Shown: positions 33,683-45,791, numbered from the stretch's first letter. The stretch is DNA of 64,000 nt from Neckera pumila (GCA_963969595.1 OZ018410.1:37491413-37555412), one strand, 5' to 3'. A program made the numbers and translations. The notes: generated by a model from the sequence alone, not told the origin.

Positions 33683-35574
33683 TACTGGAATGTTATGCTG
33701 GCGATGGCAGATTTGAAGGTAAGGTTCAAAGAAAGCAGAGCTGCCATATATGACTCCTTTCTGCAGCAAAGTGACCCTGACTAGTCTAGTCCCGGAGAAG
33801 AACTTACAAATGAACCAATCCTTCAGTTTTTATGGAAATCCTTTTTGAAAATTTTGACTCCCTGGAGATGCAGATGTGATTTGAAATGATTCCAGTGATT
33901 TTTTTTCTGGAATACTTGTTTGGAAAAAGTGACGGAGCACAATGATCATTCATTTGTTCATTTTATATATTATAATATTTAAATGTTGTTGAAACAATTT
34001 TTCTGAAAGAAAACTCACTTTTGGATGACATTTGAAAAATATTCAATAAACAATGCTCAAGATCTCTTAGAAAAGTATCACTAGCTGAAGTTGCCTTCGA
34101 AAATTAATTAATTAATACATTGAGCTAGAGTGATGTGTTCTCGAAGTAGCTTCTCATTCATTCATTAAGGGAATGCTTAAATAATTTAAAACTAACGTCA
34201 ATTTATTTTATCAATTTGAGATAAATAGAAAATTTATACAAAGATATAAGCAAAAATAAGCAAAAATTCAAAAAAGCATTTGAGTGTTAAAAGGTTAAAA
34301 AAAATTCTAAAAAAGAGCTCTTTGGAATTAATGTTGATGTGTTGAATATTGGAAATTCATAAAGCGGTCTATTTATCGCTCTTTATTATTCAAAGATTCA
34401 ACAAGAAAAATATTGAAAAATAAAAAAATAAAAAAATAGAATTCAATGTCGCTACACTTGCACAAGGTTGCATCTTGATGGCTAAAAAAATAATAATAAT
34501 AAATAATCAAAATTCTATTCTATACAATACAACTTCCAAAGGTATAAGTGCCCAAAAGAACATTTGCTTTTATACTAATATGTTGTTGTTTACATGCCAC
34601 ATTGGAGGTCTAAAGGAGGCCACAAGAGACTCTAATGAAAAAATGGCTTCTCAATCTTTTTTGCCATTCTTATATAAAGAAGCTATTTAATCCTATAAGA
34701 ACATTGCAACCAAGTTTTTTTGGCAAAGTACATTGGTGTTAGCCTTGTCCTTTCAAGATTAATCTAAGGATGAATGCAAGAAACACTTGTACTACTTTAT
34801 GTCACAAATTCCAATTTGGAGTTTTCAATACTATTTAGTACCCAAAAATTTGAATTTGGAGCTGAAATTTCGAGAGAATGGTCTTCTGGTAAATCTGTAC
34901 CTATATAGAGAAGAAATTTTAAAAATATCTAATTTTGTATTGTATTGAAGTCTACAAAGAGAGCTTCTTTCTACTTACATTTTAGAATACATAAAATATT
35001 ATTTTGGTGGTTCTTTTGGGGAATGACCATCTCCATAGAGTTATTACAAATGGTCTATTTTTACTTTATTTATTTAATTTACTTTCCCATTTTTAACTAA
35101 TCAAAGCATCAAAGTTTCTATTTTCTTGAGATTTGGCCCTTTTCTAGTTCTTCCACTTAGAGAGTTTTTCTACGCTTTTCCTACCCTGGATTTCTTCATC
35201 TTAAAGGTATATAAATTGGCCATATTTTTTTAAGAAATTAAAAATTATTTTTCGAATTTTAAAGTACTCCAGGAAAAAAAAGCATGAATATTATGAAAAT
35301 GCAACAAATAGTACAGGTGTTTTTTGCATTCACCCCTAATAGGTAAATCAGTGGGACACTTCCACTTCCTCGTCTTTCCAAATGGTTTCTCTCAAGTGGG
35401 AAGACTCTAATTTGGACGACTAATGTTTTTCAATGCAGCATTATAGCATTGTAGCATTCTTGCAACCTCATTGGCGTCAAGGTCATCATTCTGCTAAACT
35501 TAGATCTGTAGCAGATGATTTAAAAAAATCAACGAAATTTTTCTTTGGAAATTTGTTGACCAATCCCTCCGCAG

Positions 35575-35775
35575 ATCGCTTCATAGTTCTTTGCAATTGG
35601 TTCAAAGGCTCAAGAATCTAATGAAAAATGAAGCTCTGCGGAAACCAGGTCATGGTACGATTAGCCAGATGAAGCTTCAGCGAATTGTCAACTCAAGTAC
35701 CACTGCGAAGAACTCAAGAAAAACTTTTCCGAGTCCAAGTTTGAAAGGTTCGTGCGTGGAAGCAATTGCTTCGAG
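35575..35775 (+). pseudogene. Exon-like conserved segment upstream of GT92-A, frameshifted
   Basis: After CTCCGCAG the sequence reads SLHSSLQLVQRLKNLMKNEA, RKPGHGTISQMKLQRIVN, and then, in the frame reached after a 4-nt deletion near 35,695, KYHCEELKKNFSESKFERF and VRGSNCFE. It ends at GAG followed by GTAAGT, a strong donor. Arm B has the same protein but with a different 4-nt indel. The product is unknown. It lies about 1.4 kb upstream of the GT92 ATG on the same strand, so it may be an adjacent decayed gene or old leader exon. Confidence 0.45.
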
Positions 35776-35835
35776 GTAAGTTTCTTTTCTCTGTTGCAAC
35801 AACGGACTGAGGCGGTTTGCAATACTGAGTGCGTT

Positions 35836-36051
35836 TCATTGATGAGAATGAAAGAGACTGTTACAACATAGTTCTTGGCACTTTCCTACCGCTGCTTCTA
35901 AATCACGAAACTGGTCTGCCCTTGCGAATATCAGCTCGATCTGGTGAGTAACTCGGTCCCATTGCACCTCGTGGAATGCGAATTGATACTTTGCCTCATT
36001 GCTCGGCTCTAGAAACCACTTCAGCTGTCCATGTCGTGCATGACGCATCAC
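35836..36051 (-). CDS. Conserved antisense open frame, 71 aa, unknown
   Basis: It runs antisense to GT92-A, in its upstream region. Equivalents exist in arm B (47,017-47,235, plus) and, shorter, in copy C (57,416-57,610, minus). All three share HARHGQLKWFLE or a variant, ELIFATADQF and DLEAAV or similar, and a CQELCCN-type tail. No family is recognised. Conservation may simply reflect recent duplication. Confidence 0.3.
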   Translation of the reverse strand: MMRHARHGQLKWFLEPSNEAKYQFAFHEVQWDRVTHQIELIFARADQFRDLEAAVGKCQELCCNSLFHSHQ

Positions 36052-36398
36052 ATACTATACAATGCACGGAGCGAGCTTTATTTACAGGAATTTATTCTGC
36101 ACATGCAATCGTCTCTGTTTGATTTCATTTTCTTCTTGCTTGCAAAGGTTCCATTGTCCTAGCTGTTCCACTTCGTATTCTGTTTGAACGCATCATTGAT
36201 TCAATTGTAGCTGTGGAAGCACCAGGAGAAGCACTTGGGTATCGACGGGATTGTCGATTGTGCTACAGTAGCAGTCCTCACCTGGTTATCACATTTGAGC
36301 CAACTCCAATGCACCCCTGGCTAGCTTTATGTCATTCATTCAGCACAAGCGTCTCTGTTTTTTCCTTTTCTTCAGCACTTCTGTGAAGATTGTGAAGT

Positions 36399-36611
36399 GT
36401 GGGGAATTTGGAGTGGTCCGGGACATACTCGAGGCTGTTAAGAGCAAGTACTAGAAGCGAGTCACAAAACTTAATGCAGCGACTAAATTGTATATACGAA
36501 ACTAGTCTTCCTCCTACTAGCAGTACCATAAGTAACTTGTTAGAATGGCGACATGAATTTTCTTCTTTTAATGCGGTGCTTCTTGTTACAGAAATGCGCT
36601 ACTTATTCTGA
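36399..36611 (+). other. Conserved leader open frame upstream of GT92-A, 70 codons
   Basis: The frame contains YSRLLRASTRSESQNLMQRL and SLPPTSSTISNLLEW, ending MRYLF. Arm B has the same frame on its minus strand near 46,329-46,540, and copy C retains most of it until a stop near 59,073. No known domain. It may be part of a 5' leader or a fragment of another gene. Confidence 0.3.
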
Positions 36612-37188
36612 AAGAGAAGCTTCAATCGTAGAAAGTCTCACCTAAACTGATCCATTCATTGTCTCTCCACCGGTCTCGAGATACTGAATACAGAGAAACA
36701 ACGGTAAAGTTCCAGACGGTATCGGTCCTCCGACTAGCAAAGAGGTCACTCGAAGCGTTGCGAAATAGCTTTCGAAGTACGAATTCAAGATACTCTCGTA
36801 AAAGAAGCTCTTATTACTCTGATTTCTTCGTTTTATCCCGGTTACTTCAATTCAGTTGTCGAAGCTGGCATAGCGCTATGTCGGCTGGCAATATCCATGT
36901 GTCTAATTGCAATTATTCTCTCTTGATGGAACAGGAAACATAGAAGTACCGATGCTACTTAGAGAGAAATTGTTCTCAAATGAACTCATTCTTGATCTGG
37001 TTCCTCGAGACCAAATGAGGAGAGGCCTACAACAATTGTTTGGACTCAAGAGGAGTGGCCATCCCTCAAATCAACACGTAATACTTTCTGACGTCGACCG
37101 ACATTCGTGATTCGTCTCTAGACCCGCTGTACGAAGACAGGGGAATGTTGAACTGTGAGCTGAATCAATTCAATTAGCAAAGTTCAAA

Positions 37189-39797
37189 ATGACAGAAAAT
37201 GGGTGGAAATTGAGTAAGCCAGCAAGCAGGCCATGGACAAACAACAGATCATCGGAATTTGCACGAGTGATACTCTTATCATTCCTCATGTTGGTCTTAT
37301 TCCAATTTCCTATGGCAGCCTTTAATCATTACAAGGACGACAGCTTCACCCGCTCAGTAGAGCCTGACGCTGGTGTAGCTCAATCCCCTACTTCACCTAT
37401 AATCGAAGAACACAGCGGAGCAGTACAACAACATGCATTTCAGCCAACGTCCATTCCGCACTATGCTTTCATTAAATTCAGTTCATACCGGGTTTCCCTG
37501 AAGACGTTCTACGTGGTCGGGATCTCATCACAGGTTGTCCGTGACTGGGACAGACAAAAAGTCGTACACACTTGCGAGTGGCACCCGGCGTCAAGTGGAA
37601 GTGAAGTGCATACGAATCCGATTTTGGCGAATGCGAGCATGCTTTATGTTCCATTTGATGAGAATGGGATGACGTACGTTCCTGCCATTGTGAATTGTAC
37701 TTTTGACGACGAAGTTGGTGCTGATGGTAATGGTGGGTCGCTTGTCATTAGGGTTTCTTTGACCTACCATCGATGGGAAAAGAATGTTCCCACTATTGTT
37801 CATGTGGAGCACAACGGCGACGTCGAATTCTTTCTCAGGCCTCCGAAACAGGTACTGTACTAACCCTGCCTTGCTTTCTATATAACAAAATCGTACTAAA
37901 TTTGATGTCTCTCGTTGCCGCTCTTGAAAACGATCGATTCATTTGAGATTACCGCATTAATTTAGTAACTGGGATTCTCCAATGCATGAGCTGCAAAATA
38001 ACGGGTACCACTTCACCTAGTTGCACATATTTCGTGCATCCAACATAATCGGAGTCTACTCAGAGTAGCTCTTTCGTGAAAGGCATTAGGTTAAGATGTG
38101 TAGTTGATCCCCGTACGACTGTAACTGTGCGAAGGCTATCATGATGGACTAGGCAACGGAAATCAATCAACATATGCTTATAAAAAATAATTTGCAAACT
38201 ATTATCTATCAAACTTGCAAATTATGTATTAGATAACCGTGGCATTCATTACTGGGCGTATAGCCAACGCAAGTTGCATTTTCAACATACAAACAAATTC
38301 TTTTCCTTTTTAATTTTGTTTTAGGGTTCTAATTTAAGAAAACCCACCATATGATATAGACTCTTTCTCTTCTCCGGTATCTCAAATTTTCTGGAATTTA
38401 TTCTAAGTATCATAAAATTCAAAATATAGGCTTCAAAAGTCAACATTGCACTTTGACATTGAGAATAAGTTTGTGCACATCTTCTAAAGCAGATTCTTTA
38501 GTAGACTGTAAGATAATCAAGATAATCAAGACAGATTCTTTAGTAGACTAAAGTATTTTGGATTCTGATTCTCTTCTGAGCTATGGACACTGCCACATTA
38601 GCGTTATAGATTTCTAACGATTGGATGTCAAAGCGTTTCAGAAACCTCACAAATATGCCTTCTGTGGACCTCCGATGCACGGCCATGTGAAAACTGATTG
38701 GATAAAAGCATGGCTCGTTTACCACAACTACTTATGGAATGGTGATGCACTCTTTTTCTTTTACAATGTGGGTGGTCTGTGGGATGCCGAGCGGCACCAT
38801 TTCAAGGAGTTCGAAGAGGCAGGACTTCTCAAAATAACGGACCTCACGAGCCCTCACATTCAGAGCTTATATCCAAGCTGGTATTTCCATCAAATCTTGT
38901 ACATCAACGACTGCTTGCAAAGAGCGCGATTCCTCGCAGATTTCGTTTTCTTCTTCGATTTTGACGAATTTTTACAGGTACAACAAAATGGCTGTATGAC
39001 GGTGCCAACTTGGAATCTTTTCTGTCTTTTGCTGCTCTGTACTTGACTGTCCTTGTATCGACGTTAGATCCTCGATTTATTACCTAATACATGAGTTTAC
39101 TGCTCCGCCTGCACCAACCAAGTAGCTAACTTGGGTGTTAAACGTCATGTTAACTGAACTATTGCATGCCCACAGTTGCAAGTGTTAGATTTATACCTAA
39201 TTCCAGTTAGCTAAGGGATGCTAGTTATGGTTGTGCATTGATCACTAAACATTTTACAACTAAATTATTCCTTCGCTCCTGTGACCACAGATCCTTCCTC
39301 CTCTCACAATCGATGGCCTGCTCCAAAACAACACTGACCTCCCCTGGCTCACATTCGGCAACATTCCCGCCGACTTCGGCCACTGTACTGCCCCAGCACC
39401 ACCCACACTGCAACAGTACCCCATCGAACGAATGCTCTGGCACGACAACCGACCGGAATGCAACGACGGCGAACAAGACCCCTGGCTCTGCGTCGCTCAC
39501 CACGGGAGGCGCAAGTGGGTGGCGAACACCAAGCTCACCACCCTCGGGGGCGTGCACCGCGCGGCTCTCCCGATGGAAGGCGGGATGCACGTGAACGCTT
39601 CCGAGGCGAGAGTCATTCATTTTCATGGTGTTTTGAACCCGTACAGCCATCTGTGTAGCTTTCTAGAGGGTGAGAGCAGCCTTGGACACATGGATCGGGA
39701 TGAAGGGATCAAGCTTGAGCTGGCTAAAGCTAAACTGTTTCCTATCAGACGAAAAGTGAGAGCAGAGAGTCATCCTGAACACAGAACACAGCAGTAG
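37189..39797 (+). CDS. GT92 (DUF23) glycosyltransferase A, three exons, 501 aa
   Basis: Exons are 37,189-37,851, 38,642-38,977 and 39,291-39,797, with phase-0 GT-AG introns of 790 and 313 bp. GT92 enzymes of plants add galactose to cell-wall beta-1,4-galactan in the Golgi; the substrate here is inferred from the family only. A hydrophobic anchor at residues about 24-44 (ARVILLSFLMLVLFQFPMAA) predicts a type II membrane protein. The catalytic domain starts near residue 222 (KYAFCGPPMHG), continues with WIKAWLVYHN and FFFYNVGG, and carries the metal-binding-type motif FDFDEF at 326-331 (D327, D329), the last residues of exon 2. Exon 3 carries CSFLEGE and a Lys/Arg-rich tail. No frame damage is seen. 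Gene B is its inverted paralogue. Confidence 0.88.
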
Positions 39798-40058
39798 TGG
39801 ATTTCCGACTTTGGGGAATAAGATCATGTAGTGATGGCATTCCATTGAGAGGACTTTCAATACGGACTTCGGGTGACCACACGGCAGCAAGAAATGTCCA
39901 GTGTCAGAAAGCTTGATCTCCATCATTCGGTTTATGGCTATGTGATTGAATTAATTGTTACTGGTTACCTAATATCCGTTGTGTATGAACACTGTTTAAA
40001 TAGCAAAACCTATAATATGAGCATGGTGAATGGTGAAGCGAGGAAAGCATGGTAAATC

Positions 40059-40064
40059 AATAAA
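40059..40064 (+). terminator. Candidate polyadenylation signal of GT92-A
   Basis: AATAAA lies 262 bases after the GT92-A stop, in a sequence conserved with the matching position of gene B (TTTATT on the plus strand at 42,139-42,144). Confidence 0.4.
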
Positions 40065-40512
40065 GGAAGTCATTGAGAGAAGTGACTGAACATTAGTCAA
40101 TTTGTGAACCCAGTCACCTTAAATTGTTCAATGTGTTATTTCCAATATGAGATTGAATTACAGCCTTACAGGTCACAATCTTACTATCAATCATTGATAC
40201 TCTTCTCATATGAAATTCAGAAGTGAACATCTCTTCAATTTCGGGTGCATTCTCTACTTTCACTTCAACATGCCTTTCTTCTATTTGGTACAAAACAATA
40301 CTCATTCCTTCATCTAAGTTCCAGACATTTTTTTTGGCTTAATTGCAATAAGTGACTATAATTGTGGAGTAAGATGCTTCCACGATGAAGGATTTTTTTC
40401 AATCCTGAGTGGAGACGTCACATGGGAGTATGACGTATTGTGCACCCTCAACAAAGTCTTGGTTTGATGAACTACTGCATCATTCCAGAGCAAGATTGAA
40501 ACCATATCTCGT

Positions 40513-41659
40513 TAAATGGTGGAACTAAGGAGATGCCTACAACTTACCCCTAGCTAACTTACTCAAGGCATAAATGGCTGAGCAAATGGACATGAAGTGG
40601 TTCTAAAGTTGACCACTATAGTCATTGAATGAATCAAGGAAAAAAACACTATTAATTGCAAGAGCCAATCATTCTCTTAGCTTTTTCCATCTTTCTTTAG
40701 AATTGCAAGTGAATGGTTTATGGAAGATCTAGGCTGGGTCAAAAATAGGCACCTACAACACAACTTGTTTGAAAATTCATAACTAATTCAATAAGGCTTT
40801 GAAAAATATGAAACCACTTGTGTTAGATTCCTCATCTATTCCTCTATGCCTAAAAAATGAGCTAAAAATATTCCAATCCAAGTAAATACATGAAAAAGGT
40901 GGACCAACCCTTAGATGAGCTATTTCTGAGCCTCCAACCTTAAGGGTTAATCATGTACGCACTAGCTTGTCACCATGAAAATCATCCTTTATGGTACCTC
41001 ATGAATCATCTAATTAAAAAATTCCCTAAGCACTCGTTGGAGATCAATGAAAGTACTCTTCAAGACCTTCCCTTCTTGCACAAATTCCAAGGATGAACAT
41101 ATGCACTTAATACATGGAAAGATGCATCGTCGTCGTCCAAGGTTTATGATATGAAAGAGATCAACGTAGCACGCCACCCAACAGTTAAGGAAATGCATTT
41201 GAAACCTCCCTCACCTGAAGCCTAGCTTGGGGTGCAAGTTCCCGGGCCTGCACCCGACCCTCAGCTGGCAAATGATTCAAGCCAGCGAGGTCGATCTGCC
41301 TTGGACGATAAGATTGTTGCTGTCTTTAACATCAGGCGGAAAGTCCCAAGTTAGAGTCCAATGTTTACTTCCAATTTCTACTCCTCAAGGCAGTATTCGG
41401 AAGAGATACTGAACTCAACAACATTGATGAGAAAAAATATGTATAGTTATGGCGAATTTCATTAAAATGGCGGCATTCCAGAACTTTGGCACTTTTGCAG
41501 TTCAGAACGGTCGTTCTGAAATCTATACTTGTCCTAGATGGTTCAGAGCGGCCGTTTTGAACTCTATGTTTGTCCTAGAAGGTTCAAAATGGCACGCAGT
41601 CAAAATGGCACACGGAATACCGCTATTTTAACGAAATTCCCCATAGTTCTACTATTTCA
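40513..41659. other. Spacer of the inverted duplication, built of repeats
   Basis: This is the unpaired centre between the two GT92 arms. It contains a family R repeat (40,740-40,930), a piggyBac-like right terminus (AACCTTAAGGG then TTAA near 40,944), segments shared with 50,400-50,660 (40,960-41,190) and with 53,021-53,155 (41,195-41,350), and a family X MITE (41,449-41,644). No gene is supported. Confidence 0.65.
41449..41644. mobile_element. MITE family X, copy 2 (196 bp)
   Basis: The ends are ATGGCGAATTTCATTAAAAT and, in reverse complement, ATGGGGAATTTCGTTAAAAT. AGTT lies directly outside both ends (41,445-41,448 and 41,645-41,648), supporting a 4-bp target duplication. Interior words TCCTAGATGGTTCAGAGCGG and CGTTCTGAA match copies 1 and 3. 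Confidence 0.8.
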
Positions 41660-42138
41660 CATGATATCATGGTTTCAATCTTGCTTTGGAATGATGCAGT
41701 TGTTCATCAAACCGAGAATTATTGAGGTGCACAATACTTCATACTCCCATGTGACATCTCCATTCAGGATTGGAAATAATCTTTCAGCAGGGAAGCATCT
41801 TACTCCACAATATTGGAACCCACTGTAAGGCCGATCTGTGCACCTAAGGTCTGGTCACTTATTGCAATTAAGAACAACGTCTGGAATTTTGGATGAAGGA
41901 ATGAATATTGTTTTGTACCAAAGAGAAGAGAAGGTTTGTTCACAAGTGGAAGTAGAGAATTGTCACCCAAAATTGAAGAGATGTTGGCTTTGAAAGTTCA
42001 TATGAGAAGAGTAGTACCAATATATGATAGTAGGATATTCACCAGTCCTATCTCATATTGAAAACAATACATTGAACAATTTAAGGTGACTGAGTTCACA
42101 AATTGACTAATGTTCAGTCACTTCTCTCAATGACTTCC

Positions 42139-42144
42139 TTTATT
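42139..42144 (-). terminator. Candidate polyadenylation signal of GT92-B
   Basis: AATAAA on the minus strand, at the same relative site as in gene A but about 500 bases after the stop, because the extra tail fragments lie in between. Confidence 0.35.
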
Positions 42145-42214
42145 GATTTACCATGCTTTCCTCGCTTCACCATTCACCATGCTCATATTTGAGGTGTTGA
42201 TATTTAAACAGTGT

Positions 42215-42445
42215 CGAACCTTATTGCTGTGTTCCAGGCTGATTCTCTGCTCTCTCCTTCCACTTGATAGGAATGAGTGCGTCTTTAGCCAACTCAAAAC
42301 ATGATCCTCTCATTACGTTCCATGTACGTGGCCAATGCTCACGCTGACTCTCTGCTCACTTTTTGTTTGACAAGGAACAGTTTGACTTTACCCACTTCAA
42401 GCTTGACCCTCTCATCTCGTTCCATGAGGCCAATGCTAAGTCTCG
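42215..42445 (-). pseudogene. Two tandem fragments of the GT92 exon 3 tail
   Basis: Two stretches, about 42,219-42,340 and 42,341-42,440, repeat the last 100-120 bp of GT92-B exon 3 in degenerate form. The shared order is GACTCTCTGCTC, GATAGGAA or GACAAGGAA, ACAGTTT, and CTCAAGCTTGA or similar, then the CATC..GTTCCAT part. They lie in tandem, in the same orientation as GT92-B and just downstream of it. Arm A lacks them at the matching place. They look like leftovers of a former tandem array. Confidence 0.65.
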
Positions 42446-42644
42446 ATCTCCTGTGTTCACTCAAACAAAATTGATCCAGCCACAATTCAATCAGCCGTGA
42501 CATTACCCGGCCAAGTGATCGATGGAGATCGAGGAAACGAGTTTAACACTGAACACTTCATACTGCCATGTGGACACCCCAATTCAGCATTACAAGTCCT
42601 CATCATGCATGGAATGCATCTTATTTCCCGAAGTCGGAAATCCA

Positions 42645-45600
42645 CTACTGCTGTGCTCTGAGTTCAGGATGACTCTCTGCTCTCACTTTTCGTCTGATAG
42701 GAAACAGTTTAGCTTTAGCCAGCTCAAGCTTGATCCCTTCATCCCGATCCATATGTCCAAGGTTGCTCTCATCCTCTAGAAAGCTACACAGATTGCTGTC
42801 CGGGTTCAAAATTCCATGAAAATGAATGACTCTCGCCTCGGAAGCGTTCACGTGCATCCCGCCTTCCATCGGGAGAGCCGCGCGGTGCACGCCCCCGAGG
42901 ATGGTGAGCTTGGTGTTCGCCACCCACTTGCGCCTCCCTGGGTCAGAGACGCAGAGCCAGGGATCTTGGTCGCCGTCGTGGCATTGCGGTTGGTGGTCGT
43001 GCCAGAGCATTCGTTCGATGGGGTACTGTTGCAGTGCGGGTGGTGCTGGGGCAGTGCAGTGGCCGAAGTCGGCGCGAATGTTGCCGAAAGTGAGCCAGGG
43101 GAGGTCAGTGTTGTTTTTGAGCAGGCCATGGATTGTGAGAGGAGGACGGACCTGTGGTCACAGGAGCGAAGGAATAATTTAGTCGTAAAACGTTGAGTGA
43201 GCAATGCACAACCACATAGCGTCCTTAGCTAACTGGAATTAGGTACTTAATGCCGGCACTACTGAAGTTGTGTCAGTTAGCATACTGGTGTTAGCTTCTG
43301 CTAACTAGCTTAAAATAAGTTTACATTTGTTTCCAGTTCACTCGTACGCCTATCTAATGTGAGCCACTTGACTTTATGAGATTCTTTTTAATGCACCAAT
43401 CTTCTTGCATTCACTTACTTAAAACCGGTTTACTAATGACTTGATGATAAACAATACTCACTCATACGTTGAATGATAGGTAGGGTGCCAATCTTATCTT
43501 AGAACCCACAAGAAGTAAAGAGTTAACTCCCAAATTTTGGACAAGCAACTAACTCTGCCTGTACTAATGGTTTTAATTGCGGAATCCTTATGCACCAAGC
43601 AAGTAGCAGTAGTAAACTGCCTTCAAATCTAACACTTGCAACTGTGGGCATGCAATAGATCAGTTAACATGACGTTTAACACCCAAGTTAGCTACTTGGT
43701 TGGTGCGGACGGAGCAGTAAACTGATGTACCAGGTAATAAAGTGAGGATTTAACTTCGATACAAGTACAAGTACAAAACAGCAACAGACAAACTATTCCA
43801 AGTTGCCACCGTCGTACAGCCATTTTGTTGTACCTGTAAAAATTCGTCAAAATCGAAGAAGAAAACAAAATCTGCGAGGAATTGCGCTCTTTGGAAGCAG
43901 TCGTTGATGTACAAGATTTGATGGAAATACCAGCTTGGATATAAGCTCTGAATATGAGGGCTCGTGAGGTCCGTTATGCTGAGAAGCCCCGCGTCTTCGA
44001 ACTCCTTGAAATGGTGCCGCTCGGCATCCCGCAGACCACCCACGTTGTAAAAGAAAAAGAGTGCATCTCCATTCCATATGTAATTGTGGTAAACGAGCCA
44101 TGCTTTTATCCAGTCACTTTTCACGTCGCCGTGCATCGGAGGTCCACAGAAGGCATACTTGTGAGGTTTCTGAAACGCTTTTACATCCAATCGTTAGAAT
44201 CCTATAACGCTAATTCCCGTTCTTGAAAGTATCGTGGCAGTGTCCATAGCTCAGAAGAGAATTAGAAACCAAAATACTGCACTTCTTGTTATCTTACAGT
44301 CTACTAAAGAATCTGATTTAGAATAAGCGCACAAATTTATTCTCAATGTCAAAGTGCAGTGTAGAGTTTTGAAGCCTAAATTTTGAATTTTATGATACTT
44401 AGAATCAATTCCAGAAAATTTGAGATACGGGAGAAGAGAGAGAATATCTATCATATGGTGGGATTTCACAAATCAGAACCCTAAAACAAAATTAGGAAGG
44501 AAAAGAGTTTGGTTGTATGTTGAAAATGCAACTTGCGTTGGCTATACGTCCAGTACTTAATGAACGCAATGGTTACCAAACATAATTTGCAAGTTTGATA
44601 GATAATAGTTTGCAAATTATTTTTGATACGCATGTGCTGATTGATTTCTATTGCCTAGTCTATCCTGATAATTCTTAGCCTTCGCACACTTAGTCTTACG
44701 GGGATGAATCTACACATCTTAACCTGATGCCATTCACGAAAGAGCTACTGTGAGTAGACTCCGATTATGTTGGATGCACGAAGTATGTGCAATTAGGTGA
44801 AGTGGTACCCCTTATTTTGCAGCTCATGCATTGGAGAATCACAAGAGACTTTTTTGCGTTTCCCTCTCTCACTTTTCCCTGTGTGATTTCTGTAACCTGT
44901 GTAATCAGTAATTTTTGTGACTTTCCCTGTGATCACACTCCAAAAGTCTAATGAATTACCGATCACACAGGGGAAAGTGAGAGAGGGAAACCAAAAAAAT
45001 TCTCTTGTGAATCCCAGTTACTAAATTAATGCGGTAATCTCAAATGAGTCGATCGTTTTCAAGAGCGGTAACGAGAGACATCAAATTTAGTACGATTTTG
45101 TTCTACAGAAAGCAAGGCAGGGTTAGTACGGTACCTGTTTCGGAGGCCTGAGAAAGAAGTCGACGTCGCCGTTGTGCTCCACATGAACAGTAGCGGGAAC
45201 ATTCTTTTCCCATCGATGGTAGGTCAGAGAAACCCTAATGACAAGCGACCCACCATTACCATCAGTACCAACTTCGTCGTCAAAAGTACAATTCACAATG
45301 GCAGGAACGTACGTCTCCCCATTCTCATCAAATGGAACATAAAGCATGCTCGCATTCGCGAAAATCGGATTCGTATGCGCTTCACTTCCACTTGACGCCG
45401 GGTGCCACTCGCAAGTGTGTACGACTTTTTGTCTGTCCCAGTCACGGACAACCTGTGATGAGATCCCGACCACGTAGAACGTCTTCAGGGAAACCCGATA
45501 CGAACTGAATTTAATGAAAGCATACTGCGGAATGGAAGTTGGCTGAAATGCTTGTTGTTGTACTGCTCGGCTGTGATCTTCGATTACAGGCGAAGTAGCG

Positions 45601-45791
45601 GGTTGAGCTACACCAGCCTCAGGCTCTACTGAGCGGGTGTCGTCCTTGTAATGATTAAAGGCTGCCATAGGAAATTGGATTAAGACCGACATGAGGAATG
45701 ATAAGAGTATCACTCGCGCACATTCCGGAGATCTGTTGTTTGTCCATGGCCTGCTTGCTGGCTTCCTTAATTTCCATCCATTTCCTGTCAT
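42645..45791 (-). CDS. GT92 (DUF23) glycosyltransferase B, three exons, 499 aa
   Basis: Exons on the minus strand are 45,791-45,135, 44,169-43,834 and 43,151-42,645, phase 0, with introns of 965 and 682 bp. It is the inverted paralogue of gene A and converges on it. It shares the N-terminal anchor (ARVILLSFLMSVLIQFPMAA), the domain start KYAFCGPPMHG and the FDFDEF motif (D325, D327). Exon 2 differs from gene A at 8 of 112 residues, exon 3 at about 22 of 168; exon 1 is two residues shorter. All three exons are open, so both genes look functional. Intron 1 has acquired a MITE that gene A lacks. Role and location are as for gene A: probable Golgi cell-wall glycan galactosyl transfer, inferred from family only. 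Confidence 0.87.
44841..45008. mobile_element. MITE in intron 1 of GT92-B, 168 bp, with empty site in GT92-A
   Basis: It starts ACAAGAGACTTTTTTGCG and ends ATTCTCTTGT. Inside both ends a long inverted repeat (TTTCCCTCTCTCACTTT against AAAGTGAGAGAGGGAAA) gives arms of about 48 bp. GAATC flanks both sides (44,836-44,840 and 45,009-45,013). The same intron of GT92-A has one GAATC equivalent and no insert (37,972-37,979 region), so the 5-bp duplication and boundaries are confirmed internally. The superfamily is unassigned. Confidence 0.9.

Larger units (their letters stand above)
34100..40512 (+). repeat. Arm A of the GT92 inverted duplication (about 6.4 kb)
   Basis: This arm aligns in reverse complement with 41,660-48,615. 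The match runs from near TTAATTAATACATTGAG (34,115) through the leader, all three GT92 exons and the 3' flank to GATTGAAACCAT (about 40,500). Indels distinguish the arms: 34,690-35,330 here has no simple counterpart in arm B, and arm B carries its own insertions. Both GT92 coding regions remain open. Confidence 0.85.

Noticed and set aside
39225..39650. A 141-codon antisense frame over GT92-A exon 3, with an equivalent at 42,816-43,196 over gene B
   Set aside because: Both follow from the GC-rich third exon. Conservation is explained by the duplicated coding strand, and no independent motif is seen.
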